A stretch of 64,000 bases of DNA. Origin: Cephalopachus bancanus. Taxonomy: Eukaryota; Chordata; Mammalia; Primates; Tarsiidae. The position numbers and the translations under genes are program-made. Numbering within the stretch: position 1 is the stretch's first letter; each line of letters begins with the position of its first letter. Positions 47,016 through 57,289 of this stretch are shown piece by piece. The stretch is taken from the NCBI GenBank assembly GCA_027257055.1, contig JAPVLO010002557.1:1-64000 (forward strand), given 5' to 3'. The notes under the pieces were generated by a model. That model was not told where the DNA came from and did no database searches. It saw only the letters and a program-made list of their open reading frames with translations.

Positions 47016-47440
47016 TGCCAAGGACCCCAAACTCCTAGTGTGGTCCCCTGTCTCCTAGGAGCAGGTGACTTCTGGGCTTAACTGAAAAACCCTGTCACAG
47101 GTTTGCAAATACAGGCTCTAAGCCCTTCTTTTCCTTTCCTCTGCTCCTTCTATTGTCTTCACTTTCTCTCTGCCTCTTCAGCAGGCTGCATGCATGCTGA
47201 GATCCCCTGGATGCTGGAATACAATGTTACACAGACAGGAAAAAAGACAATAGTGGAGTGTTCTCAGGTTAAGAACCGTTATTCAATGCTTTGGTATCAC
47301 CAAGACCCAGAACAGGGACTGAGGCAGACCCATTTTTGAGATAGTGTTAGCAGCACAATCAAAGAAGATGTTGTGGAAGGGAACAAGATAGAGACAACAG
47401 CCAGCTGCTCTCTGCACAGAAAGGTTGGAGGTGAGCACTC
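47016..47440 (+). pseudogene. V relic of the TRBV6/27/28 clade
   Basis: A degraded leader (about 47016-47064, ending CTCCTAGGAGCAG then GTGACT) lacks an ATG. The V exon from 47185 encodes MHAEIPWMLEYNVTQTGKKT, IVECSQ (first Cys), SMLWYHQDPEQGLRQTHF (Trp and the WYxQDPGxGLR hallmark of the TRBV6/10/25/27/28 group), then TGA. FR3 continues as DSVSSTIKEDVVEGNKIET and decays before the second Cys. No RSS is found. Position and promoter suggest TRBV6, while TGKK and LRQ recall TRBV27; I leave the subgroup open. Confidence 0.75.
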
Positions 47441-48000
47441 TCTCTTGCATCCCCTATTTCAAGGAGGAGGAAAAGCTGCCCTTTCTGAAGCTCTTCCCAG
47501 AATTCCCAGTAATGGGCTCTCAGTGTGAGGGTCCTGTGTGATACAAACCTCAGTGTAAGCTGAGGTCCATCATCCTGGTGTGTGTATACAAATACAACAG
47601 CAACTAATGTTATTTTGCTCAGTTTGAAATATTCTGGTAATTGTGTAAAGTAGAAGAAAGATTGCATCCAACATGAATATTCGTATTTTATTTCCTCTTC
47701 AAGGGAGACGAAAAAAGCAGAGAGCGGCTGGGCAGCAGAAACTTTAAGCTGCCTGACTGATTTGAGATTCTACACATGATTCACCTTGGCTCGATTCCAT
47801 TGGATATCAAGCGTGTGTTCTTTGGAGGACAAGACAATCAAAGCAACAAGTTATAAAACACACAAGAAACAAGTCATGTAGGGGTAATTCTAGTAGATGC
47901 GCCAAATAGTCCCATTAGACCAGAAGATAATCAACGAGTAGAATTATCAAAAAGAGACTATGAACTAAGTGTCTGCCAAGAACCTGTGGGCATAGACAGT
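47441..48000. other. Spacer after the 47.0-kb relic
   Basis: No gene or clear repeat recognised. Confidence 0.4.
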
Positions 48001-48316
48001 GTTTTTTCTTCTCTCTCTTTTTTTTTTTTGAGTTGGAGTCTCACTCGGTCGCCCAGACTGGAGTGCAGCAGCTGCTCCCGGCCACCGCAGGCTCGACCTG
48101 TTGAGCTCCGGCGATCCTTCCACCTCAGCCTTCCGAGTAGCTGGAATTACAGGCATGCACTACCACGCCCAGCTGATTTTTTGATTTATTGTAGAGATGA
48201 GGTCTCGCTGCCCAGGCGAGTCTCGAACCCGCGGGCTCAGGCAATCCACTCACCTCAGCCTCCCAAAGGCGCGGGATTACAGGCTGATCCACCGAGCCCG
48301 GCTTGTTTTGTTCTTC
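48001..48316 (-). mobile_element. Alu dimer, reverse, lineage-specific type
   Basis: Runs from poly-T at about 48018 to 'ccaccgagcccgg'. It is flanked by TGTTTTTTCTTCT-like and TGTTTTGTTCTTCT strings that look like a slightly diverged target duplication. It is the best-preserved reverse copy of the type, with CCCGCGGGCTCAGG in the arm. Confidence 0.85.
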
Positions 48317-49089
48317 TTAAGGCAGATTAAGGAAAGAACGTAACTTTTGCCATTAGTTTGGCTCGCATTAATATCCATGAGCTTCTTGATGTTTTTCTTG
48401 TAAAATATTACAAAATGATATTGAGCAAACATTTTCTTTTCTTCCAGACTGTATCCCTCTTTAGCAACTACAGGGAAAAGCCCACACCCAGGAGCAACGT
48501 TTCTTGAGTTGGGAGCCATTATGTAAGACTGGGAGGTCCCTAGCTGGGATTCACAGGAAGTGCAAACGCCATGCATGTGTACCCCCATGTGTCTAGGCTG
48601 TGCCCAAGAGCACCTCAGGAAGCTGGCCCACTGAGGACCCCAGTTGAAAAGAGTAAGTGGGCTGCTTGCTTGGCCAAACGTCAAATCACCAAGTAACCAA
48701 ACTGCTGAAAGTCAAAATTAAAGCTAACTTGTGAGACTGATGAATGCCCAACTTTTCAATTTATGAAACTTCTAGTAGTTCGGGTTCTTGGAATGATTTC
48801 AACAGTATGTGAGAAGATTTTTTAAGCTTTTGTTTCTCTACAATTTCATTTCAGCCATCAATCCCGACTTGCTCCCCAGTTCAAATGTCAGTCTAGCTTA
48901 TTTTGATGCCAAATTTCAGTGGTGCATATTTAGTCACTGAGCACTTCTCACTTTCTCCATATTTTATGTAGACATGTGAGTTATCTGTATCTTCTTATTT
49001 TTGTGTGATTCATTTCTGAAATGAACTCTATGGAATACAAGCATCTATTTATATGATTCCTTCCATGTATGCAGTTTATTTATGCCAAT
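48317..49089. other. Unassigned spacer
   Basis: No gene or clear repeat; the open frames are chance. Confidence 0.4.
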
Positions 49090-49800
49090 TTAGCAATACT
49101 TTTTCAGGTATAATTGATAGAGAGTAAAAGATTCGACTAAATAGAAGGATATATTGGGACACTTTGAAAAATACATACACCAGTGCAGCCATAACCAAAA
49201 TAATGATAAAGAACATTAGTATCACTTAAGAACACTTCTTCATGCTCCTTTCTAATCAATTTATCTCCCAGAGGTAATTATCTTTTTTAATTCCATCAGT
49301 AGCAATGAGTTTTATCCATTCTTAATTTTTGGCATAAATAGAATCATATAGTACTTTTTATTGACTCATTTTCCTCCAAAATTAATATTTTTGCAGTGTA
49401 TGCATATTGTACCAATAGTTCATTCTTTCTTATGGCTGGTAGTATTCCTTTGTATGAATAGACCACAGCTTCTCATCTATTTTCCTGTGGATATATAAGT
49501 GATTCTTATCTTCAGATCCTATGAAAAAATTGCCCTGAACACATTATTATGCAATTTTTTGTATAAATACAATTTTTTAGGTATAGACTTATGAGTGAAA
49601 TTTCTGATTCATAAGGTAGATGCATTTTAAAGTATTTTTCAAAGAAGGTGGTGGCCTAGTAAACGATATGAGGGGTTGGTGTCTCTCTGGCTCTATAATC
49701 TTGCCAACATATGGAATTCTGTCTTTTTATTGTCAGTCATTCTATTAGGTCTGTAGTAGTAACTCATTTGCATTTCCTTCGATGTAGCAATATTTACTCT
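49090..49800 (-). mobile_element. Old L1M 3' region, reverse
   Basis: 'tttatccattcttaattttt', 'gaatcatatagtactttttat' type text and 'gtagtattcctttgtatgaa' follow the order of a reversed mammalian L1M 3' end. Strongly decayed. Confidence 0.6.
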
Positions 49801-50559
49801 TTTATATGTTAATTAAGTAATTCTTATCTTATTTTAAAAACAGCCTGCTTTTAATTTGTCCATTAAAAATTGTTTATTTGTTCTTATTTTATTAATATGT
49901 ATTGATATTTTTGTAGTCTAGATAGGTTTTTTTTAAGTACACCAAGTCTGTCTTCACTGAGTGCCTTTTACTTTTTTTAATAGTGCCTTCTAATCAACTT
50001 TGGCAGAAAAATTGATTACACCACCTCCCGCTGCCCTCCTCCTATTGTCTTCCAGAAGGCAAGCTCACTGGAGTTAGAGGAAAAAGGAGCCAGCTCATGT
50101 CATCCACTGGGGTCAGTCTCTGAAGACAGGGTGCATCTAGAGGGAGAAACACAAACTACCCAGAGCATGAAACACAGGATGGCCTTGAGGATGGCAGATC
50201 CCAAACTGACTAGGTCTGTGCTGTGGGTTGACAAAGTCTTAGAATTAATTCTGGGGAATCTATACTCATAATAATTTACAGATAGCCCAAGTCTGCTTTG
50301 AACCTGATAATGAACTAAATCTTGGTGATTCTAGCCACTCAGAAGAGGGACTCATAATTCAACAAAACCTTCGTGTGAATCCAATGTCAGAGAGATGATA
50401 TGAGGACAGCTGGGAAGAGCTGGAACAGGAGGGTTTCAGTCAGGTACCCCTCTCTCAGCTGAGGGGCTAGTGTATGAGCTCCAGCATGGAGAATTTCAGC
50501 AGTAGGTAGGGAAAGGCATGAGAGGGAGAAGCACAAGCAGATAAGAAACTGCTTCATTA
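49801..50559. other. Spacer 5' of block B
   Basis: No gene. The first part (to about 49990) is AT-rich and may continue the L1M. Confidence 0.4.
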
Positions 50560-50665
50560 GAAGCTTCTGCCCTCACTCAGGCCTTCTGCTCTGCAGGACA
50601 GGGAGGGAGCCCAATGTGTGGGAGCACTAGACCCGGGAAAGCCTGCATGGGGATGACCACAGACC

Positions 50666-50675
50666 AGTGACCTCA
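50666..50675 (+). promoter_or_regulatory. TRBV promoter decamer (CRE-like)
   Basis: AGTGACCTCA followed by CCGG, about 110 bp upstream of the TRBV5-B leader. Confidence 0.65.
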
Positions 50676-50782
50676 CCGGATACCCCTCCCATCAGGAAGA
50701 GGAAACCCAGATCTCAGCTCTTTCCCCACGAAACCAAAAGCCAAGCCCAGAGCACAGACGCAGTGCTGCCTGCTCACTGACC

Positions 50783-51267
50783 ATGGGCTCCAGGCTGCTC
50801 CAAGGGGTGCTACTTTGTCTCCTGAGAGCAGGTGAGTCCTATGAACAGGGCAGCATCCTTATTCTGAACTTGCCTACCCCTGAATTGTCCTTTTCACCTT
50901 GCAGAGACCCCACCAGGTGTCCCTGTGCACATTCTCCATTTGCTTTTTCCACAGACCCTGGAGAGGCTAGAGTCACCCAAACTCCAAGGAACCTGATCAA
51001 AATAAGAGGACAGCAAGTGACAGCAAGTGACACTGAAATGTTCCCCTATCTCTGGGCGCAGCAGTGTGTCCTGGTACCAACACACCCTGGGTCAGGGGCT
51101 ACAGCTCTTCTTTGAATATTTCAATGAGCTGCAGAGACCAAAAGAGAACTTCCCTGATGAATTCTCAGCTCACCAGTTACTTGGCTATCACTCTGAGCAG
51201 ACTTGAGTATCTTAGTGCATCTTAGTGCCAGGGTACTCGGCCCTGTACCTTTGTGCTAGCAACTTGG
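50783..51267 (+). pseudogene. TRBV5-like V pseudogene B
   Basis: Leader exon 50783-50831 is intact (MGSRLLQGVLLCLLRAG, donor GTGAGT). V exon 50955-51267 begins PGEARVTQTPRNLIKIRGQQ. A perfect 10-bp tandem duplication, CAGCAAGTGA at 51011-51020 and 51021-51030, shifts the frame. Read with the shift, the segment continues with a cysteine codon, SVSWYQH (Trp), TLGQGLQLFFEYFNE and NFPDEFSAHQ. In FR3 a second tandem repeat, TCTTAGTGCA/TCTTAGTGCC at 51210-51229, plus an apparent one-base loss disrupts the frame again. It ends SALYLCASNL in yet another frame. It is the paralogue of TRBV5-A but broken independently. Confidence 0.9.
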
Positions 51268-51305
51268 CATAGCCTGTAGAGTCACCAACTTTCTGTGGGC
51301 AAACC
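51268..51305 (+). other. RSS-like end of TRBV5-B
   Basis: CATAGCC at 51268-51274 is a variant heptamer. The best nonamer, GGGCAAACC (51297-51305), is at 22-base spacing. It is a weakened RSS. Confidence 0.6.
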
Positions 51306-52529
51306 CCTGCAGGGGAAAGAAAAACAATGTCAGGACATGACTGACATCTGCAGCCTGGGGCTTTTCTGGCATTCAGGCTGAGGAAAAAAGGCCAAAGGAT
51401 GTGTTCAGAGTACGGTGCGAATTAAGTAGGTTCATCCCAAAGTGACCTTCTTTGCTTGACACTGCATACAATAGGGGTGGAGTAGCTTGCAACTTCTTTT
51501 TGGCAAAGAAAATGTCATTTGGGGATCAATATTGACAATATTTAGTGTAGAAGGCAAAACCATAGGGCATTACTCTAAATAATGTAGGAGGAATATTTTG
51601 AAATTTGGGAATATTTGAGGAGAGAGAACATGATTAGAGATTAGAGATTGTTGAAAATAGAGAAAGACCTACTAGTTGACCAAAATGATGTTCTGATTAA
51701 CACCCAGAAAATACAAAACAAGGCTTATAAGAACCAGCATCCCCCTGGGGCTGGTCCCAGATAGGGTGTCACCAAGCAGCCAGCTGCCCGGTGGGACAAC
51801 GCTGTACTTGGGTCTGAAGTTTTCTGTTTTGAATTCTGGCCCCAACTCCCAAAACAGAGGACATAATTTGCCCCTAATGATAGATAGGCAAAGGTTGTCC
51901 AGTTTCCCCCAAGATAAACTCTGCTTTCCTGAGATCCCTTTCTCACACTCACCACCCAGATCCAGTTCTCTTCTGTGACCAAACAGCTCTTTAAACATTT
52001 CTGAAAACTCAGCAGCCTTTTACCTCCTCTGAATTTGTGCTATTTCTATGGCCTGCAAGGACCTTCCTTCTCCCGACAGGACCACACCCTGCTCACCTGT
52101 CAAGCCCTGGCTCATGCCTGTGTTCATCCTCACTTTCTACCCTGATGGTCCCCTCACTGGACTCTATATCACTCTCCTTCTTTACTTTAATAGGAAAAAT
52201 AAAAGGTGCGATTGATACTCTTTGGTGCTGTGAAATGAATAAATGCATTCCCACTTATACAGAGCCCTGGAATATTATTAATCACCAACTATTATAAATA
52301 TGATGAACATTATTAATTACTAGCTATTCCCTTGCTTAGAGTACATCGGCACTGCTGGATGGTGATTGCATATGTCAGACCCAAGTGTTTCTGCCTTAGT
52401 TATAGCTGACAGGCCTGTTTATTTCAAGATTTTATAAATTCAGAAATAAATCAGTAAAATCTAAAAATTATTAAATACACTGTCTAAAATTTGCTAGTAA
52501 CTAGTTTAAAGAAACTAATATTAAACTAT
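51306..52529. other. Spacer of block B
   Basis: Homologous to about 27.6-29.5 kb. No gene. Open frames on both strands at 51.67-52.0 kb are spurious. Confidence 0.6.
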
Positions 52530-52990
52530 GGGTTGGGCGCAGTGTTTCAAGCCTGCAATACTAGCACTTTGGGAGGCCAACGCAGGAGGATTGTTTGAGT
52601 CCCAGAGTTCCAAATCAGCCTGGACAACATAGCGAGATCTCATCTCTAGAAAAAAAAATCATTAAAAAAGTAAAAATAGCCGAGCTCGGTGGCTCAGCCT
52701 GTAATACCGCGCCTTTGGGAGGCTGAGGTGAGTGGATTGCCTGAGCCCGCGGGTTCGATACCCACCTGGGCAGCGAGACCTCATCTCTACAATAAATCAA
52801 AAAATTAGCTGGGCGTGGTAGCACGCGCCTGTAATTCCGGCTACCTGGAAGGCTGAGGCGGAAGGATCGCCGGAGCCCAGCAGGTCGAGGCTGCGGTGGC
52901 CGGGAGCGGCCACTGCACTCCAGTCTGGGCGACAGAGTGAGACTCCAACTCAAAAAATAAAAAAATAAATAAAATAAATAAATAAATTGA
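52530..52990 (+). mobile_element. Partial Alu followed by a full lineage-specific Alu
   Basis: An older Alu left arm (about 52530-52660) ends in an A-run. Immediately after it lies a full dimer at about 52678-52985, starting GCCGAGCTCGGTGGCTCAGC and containing CCCGCGGGTTCGATACCC and a (TAAA)n tail. The second has probably inserted into the A-tail of the first. It has no counterpart in block A, so the insertion postdates the duplication. Confidence 0.85.
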
Positions 52991-53356
52991 AATAAACTAC
53001 AAAAAGATATGGGACAGGTTAATAAAAAAGAGTTATGGAGTACAGTGCATTCTGGATGAATCTGCTTGACATTGTCACATTGTTAAATTTTATGGCCTGC
53101 ATTATCTGGCTCCTCTCTTCCATCTTAGTACACTAATTGCAATATGTAACAATTATTTATTTTGTAATCTAACAAAAATGCTGGTTTATGGGTCCTTTTG
53201 TCTCCACTGACTTGGGGAGATTTGGAGGTCCACTCTCTGGGAAATCTAGAGAGGGTAGGGGTTGTAGGGATGGTGATCAGAGCATTTCTGTTCCTGCAAT
53301 GGATGATCTGGAGCTCATCAGGTCAGGTGTGAATTCATCAGACTGTAGGCCCTTGG

Positions 53357-53372
53357 CCACTTGGAGGTGCTG
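53357..53372 (+). promoter_or_regulatory. CTCF-like motif upstream of TRBV9
   Basis: CCACTTGGAGGTGCTG, paralogous to 29775-29790 in block A, about 555 bp upstream of the TRBV9-like ATG. Confidence 0.5.
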
Positions 53373-53797
53373 TGACTCCACAATGCTGCAGGGATCCCTG
53401 AGGCAGGGTGAGAGGGTGGCCAGGAGAGGACAGCTTGGAAGCATACTGGAGTTGTTGAGGGCAGTTGGAGTTTCCTGGGTGGGTCTTGAATATGTGAAGG
53501 TAAACACAGACTTCTCGCTGCCAGGAACGGGTAGAGATGCCAGAGGCCTCCATTGGCACCAAGTAGGGACTTTCTCTGCCTCTGCATGGGCAGAGGAGAG
53601 TGAAGGGGCTGGGGTTATTAGGGCTGTGGAATCGGATTAGGGCAGGGACAGGGTAGACAGAGAAAAACAGGGTATATTGTGAGCACCAGGGACTGTGCTC
53701 CACCTTCCCCACTTTTTTTAGGGGCTATGGAAGACAGGAATGGCGCATGGAATAGCAAAGCCTGGGACCTGACATGCAGGGAGAGTAACGTCAGTGC

Positions 53798-53807
53798 AGT
53801 GACATCA
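53798..53807 (+). promoter_or_regulatory. TRBV promoter decamer (CRE-like)
   Basis: AGTGACATCA followed by CAGG, about 105 bp upstream of the TRBV9-like ATG. A second CRE-like string, GTAACGTCA, lies just upstream (about 53785). Confidence 0.8.
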
Positions 53808-53911
53808 CAGGTGCGTGCTCCTATTAGAGAGATGGGAGCTGAGGACTTCAGAATGCTTCCTACAGAGACCCTGCCCTGAGCTAGGAGATGCCTTAGAGTC
53901 TTGGTGTAGCC

Positions 53912-54386
53912 ATGGGATCCATCCAGGCTCCTCTGCTGTGTGACCCTTTGTCTCCTAGGAGCTGGTGAGTCCTGGGACAGTTTGAAAATCTCTTATCTCC
54001 ATGTCCCATCCTTGAAATGCATGAGGCCCAGGATGTCTGCAGCAGGAGGCTTCCTCCTGTGCTGTACCCCTTAACTTCTGTTTTCTAACACACAGGCTTT
54101 GTGGGTTCTGGAGTCACACAAAGACCAAAACACCAGATCAAAGCCAAGGAACGAGTGACAATGAGATGCTACCCTATGTCTGGACACCTCTCTGTGTATT
54201 GGTACCAACAGAGCCTGGGCCAGGCCCTCCAGTTCCTCATTCAATTTTATAATGGGGAAGAGAGAGAGAAAGGAAACTTCCCTGATCGATTCTCTGCACA
54301 CCAGTTCCATGACTATCACTCTGAACTCAACCTGAGCTCCTTGGAGTTGGGGGACTCTGCCCTGTATTTCTGTGCCAGCAGCTCAG
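53912..54386 (+). pseudogene. TRBV9-like V segment: intact V exon, frameshifted leader
   Basis: The V exon 54096-54386 is fully open: GFVGSGVTQRPKHQIKAKER, VTMRCYP (first Cys), LSVYWYQQSLGQALQFLIQF (Trp), YNGEEREKGNFPDRFSAHQF, and LELGDSALYFCASSS (second Cys). It matches human TRBV9, notably LSVYWYQQSL and YNGEER. The leader exon 53912-53964 is 53 rather than 49 bp: ATCC is tandemly repeated after ATGGG (53917-53924). From the ATG this gives MGSIQAPLLCDPLSPRS out of frame with RLLCCVTLCLLGAG. An in-frame TAG (53907-53909) lies upstream and no other ATG rescues the leader. The donor is GTGAGT. As read it cannot make a normal signal peptide, so I class it as a pseudogene, provisionally; a 4-base assembly error would make it functional. 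Confidence 0.85.
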
Positions 54387-54425
54387 CACAGCCCTGTGTG
54401 ATCATCAGCCTTCTGTGCAATAACA
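54387..54425 (+). other. 23-RSS of TRBV9-like segment
   Basis: Heptamer CACAGCC at 54387-54393, a 23-base spacer, and nonamer GCAATAACA at 54417-54425, which is weaker than the others. Confidence 0.75.
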
Positions 54426-57289
54426 TTCCTATCCCCCCTCAGGAAGTGACAGTGAGGGACTGCCACAAGTGCTCAGGCCCAGGTGGGCTGACAGACACTC
54501 TTCCCTGCTTCTTTAATTGACCTGTTTTAATGCTCACTGAAGTCATGCATGGTAAGGATTATTGTACCTGCTTATATTTCTGTGGGAAAACAGCTGACCT
54601 GGGTTTTCACATTTTAAAACTTGCTGAAGTCGGTTCTTCCAACATCTCTTACCCACCTCTCATTCTCTTTACCTCTGTCCCCTCAACAGTTTTTCCCTTC
54701 CCAGGTCTCTATTGGTGGGATGGCAAGGTCATGCCTCATATGGGACCATTACAGCGTCCTGATAAGTCCAAGGAACACACGACTTGCAGGCAAAGCATGT
54801 CAATTTAATCTTCATTGTGATAAAAAAGAGAAGTGCAAATTTCTTCACTGTAGCCTTTATATGGGCAAAGCCATGTGATGTCTTTCATAGAGGCTGGGAG
54901 AGAAGGGAGTTTTCCTAGCAGCACAGCAAAGGGAATGGGATGTTATTTAGGGGAAGTTCAGTCTTTCTCTACCTGATGCAATCCACCATGAGGGAAAAGA
55001 CAGGAATAATTGTTATTGCTTCATTTATTTTATTCTGTTGTTCAATTAATCTTTCTAGTCTCTTACTTTGTATGAGATATTGCATCACATCAAATGGAAA
55101 ATAATATACAAAGAAAATTAAAGAAAAATGTAAGGAAACTTTCAAATAATGGAAAAAAGTATGTTTCTTGCATTTGACAGTTTTAAGGTCTGCATTTCGT
55201 TTTGCATATTCAAAGTAATTTATTCAGTTTCTGATTTATAATATTTCCTTTTTTCTTTTCTTTCACTCTTTGGCTACCTACTCCCTTTGGCCAGACATTT
55301 TTTTTTATTGCAGTAAGAACACTTAATATGGTATTTACACTTTCAGTGGATTTATAATTGGACAATACAGTATTGCAATGTACTGGCACAATGTTGTACC
55401 TGTGTAGACCTGGGCCTGGGCCCAAACAGAAGAGCAGAGAGGGATAAAGGGTTCAAGACAGGTCTGAGTAAATTGAAGGACAATTTCCCAGGAAGATCCT
55501 TTTACTGACCACATTCAGATGACAGTAAAACAAGCCTGAAAATTATTTCCCCAAATCAGCTGAGTACACAGGATATCGCATACTATAGAAACTTTCAACA
55601 GGACCCATATTTCACATTACAGCCTTCTTTCTTGACCACATTGACTAATCTCTAGAACTTGGTTTTGCTAGCAAAGAGGTCTGTCTTCTGATTTGGTTTA
55701 ATTCATGAGTAATGTGACTTCTTAATCTATTTAAAGATTAATTTATTTTAATTTAAATAAAATAATATTGTTTGAATAAGTTGGAGCTGATTAACAAATT
55801 GAATAAGTTTTCTCCATAATTATTTTAAACAAACCAATGGTAGACCAAAGTGTCTTGCTAGGACTTTGTTTTTCACATTTCAGTCTTGGTTACGCAGTCT
55901 AGGAACCAGAACATTTGAGAATTGATGAGTCTCTTTGTGCCTGAGATGGTCTGCTCAGGGTTTGTAAAAGACCATTCACTTGTTGAGAAAGCATGGGGAC
56001 ATTCATTAGTACAAGGCAGTTTGTCAGTAGGTATAGAAATGTCTAATATAAAATATGGCATGTTCTTTTGCCTGAATGAGTGTAAAATCTCAAAATATAA
56101 TTATTGCAATAAGAACACTTAATATGATATTTACACTTTCATTGGATTTAGAATTGGACAATACAGTGAAAATATCAAAAGTAAAGATACATATTATTCA
56201 TTTTTAATTTTATATACTTTATTCTGTATATATATAATTTTTTCATGGAAGAACAGGAAAAATACAACTGCAACAGTTCATGGGATCTAGTTTATGGAGT
56301 AAATATAATTAAAAGATTAGAGAATCAGCATTCTATTCTAGAGTCTGCATTTTGAATGTCCTGAGAATGCATTCCTATATGAGGAATCTAAACCATGGGT
56401 GTATTTGGCAGCCCAGAGTTCAGCAGATAGTTCTGGTCCATACATTTGAGAGTCAGACTGGAAATACTTGCAACAAATTCAGAATCTTGATGTTCTGCAC
56501 TCTCAATCCAGAACTCTTCTGGATTCCATAGATTGATGTCACAAATATACCCTCACCATTAAGAATATTAAAACAAAAACCAGTTAGGGAAAGTGAGAAG
56601 GCTCAAATGGGCATTCTGAAGATGTGACTATTGGAATATACTTTTGATATTGTAAGAAATGAAAGTTAGAAGAGTTAAACTCAAATGAATACAAGAAGGA
56701 ATTGAAACATGAACAACAACCAAAAAAGACTGTCAGGAATCATCAAATAACTTTAACAAAAGCATTAAATGTGATATTTAAAATTATTAATATAATGATT
56801 AAAAGAAAATGGATAAATCAGCACATTAGATGCTCATGAAGAGATTGTTATTTATATCAAAGACATCTGAAAAAATACTAAAACAACACAGAAAATTAAA
56901 TGTGTGATATGAAAGAGAAACTAGAGAGGGAGGAAAAACTGCAAGTTTCTGGTATTTTGGAATATACATAGTATTTTGTCAGAATTTTCCATTTATTTAT
57001 ATATATGAAGGAATTTTAACGAAATTAGGAAAAACTATAAGGGGATGATATTAGCTGAAAATTTTCTGGAAGCAACAAAACCTCAGTTTCAAGAAGTTGA
57101 ATGAATCCCATGTAATTTGTTACATTAAAATTTTAGAACATTCATGATGAAGATAAAATTTTGAAGGCAGTCAAAAAAGAAAGATAAGTATCTCTTAGAG
57201 GAATAGAGTGAGATTATCAATAAAAGTGAAGAAAGGTGGTTAAAAATAATCATTAACTCAGAATTAGAGTTCTCATTCATTAAAGAGAA
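54426..57289. other. Spacer of block B 3' of TRBV9
   Basis: Homologous to 30.3-31.1 and 38.07-40.3 kb. No gene; the open frames are chance. Confidence 0.6.

Noticed and set aside
47986..48330. Open frames inside Alu copies (also 45.6, 52.6 and 37.3 kb)
   Set aside because: Typical spurious Alu-derived reading frames on either strand.
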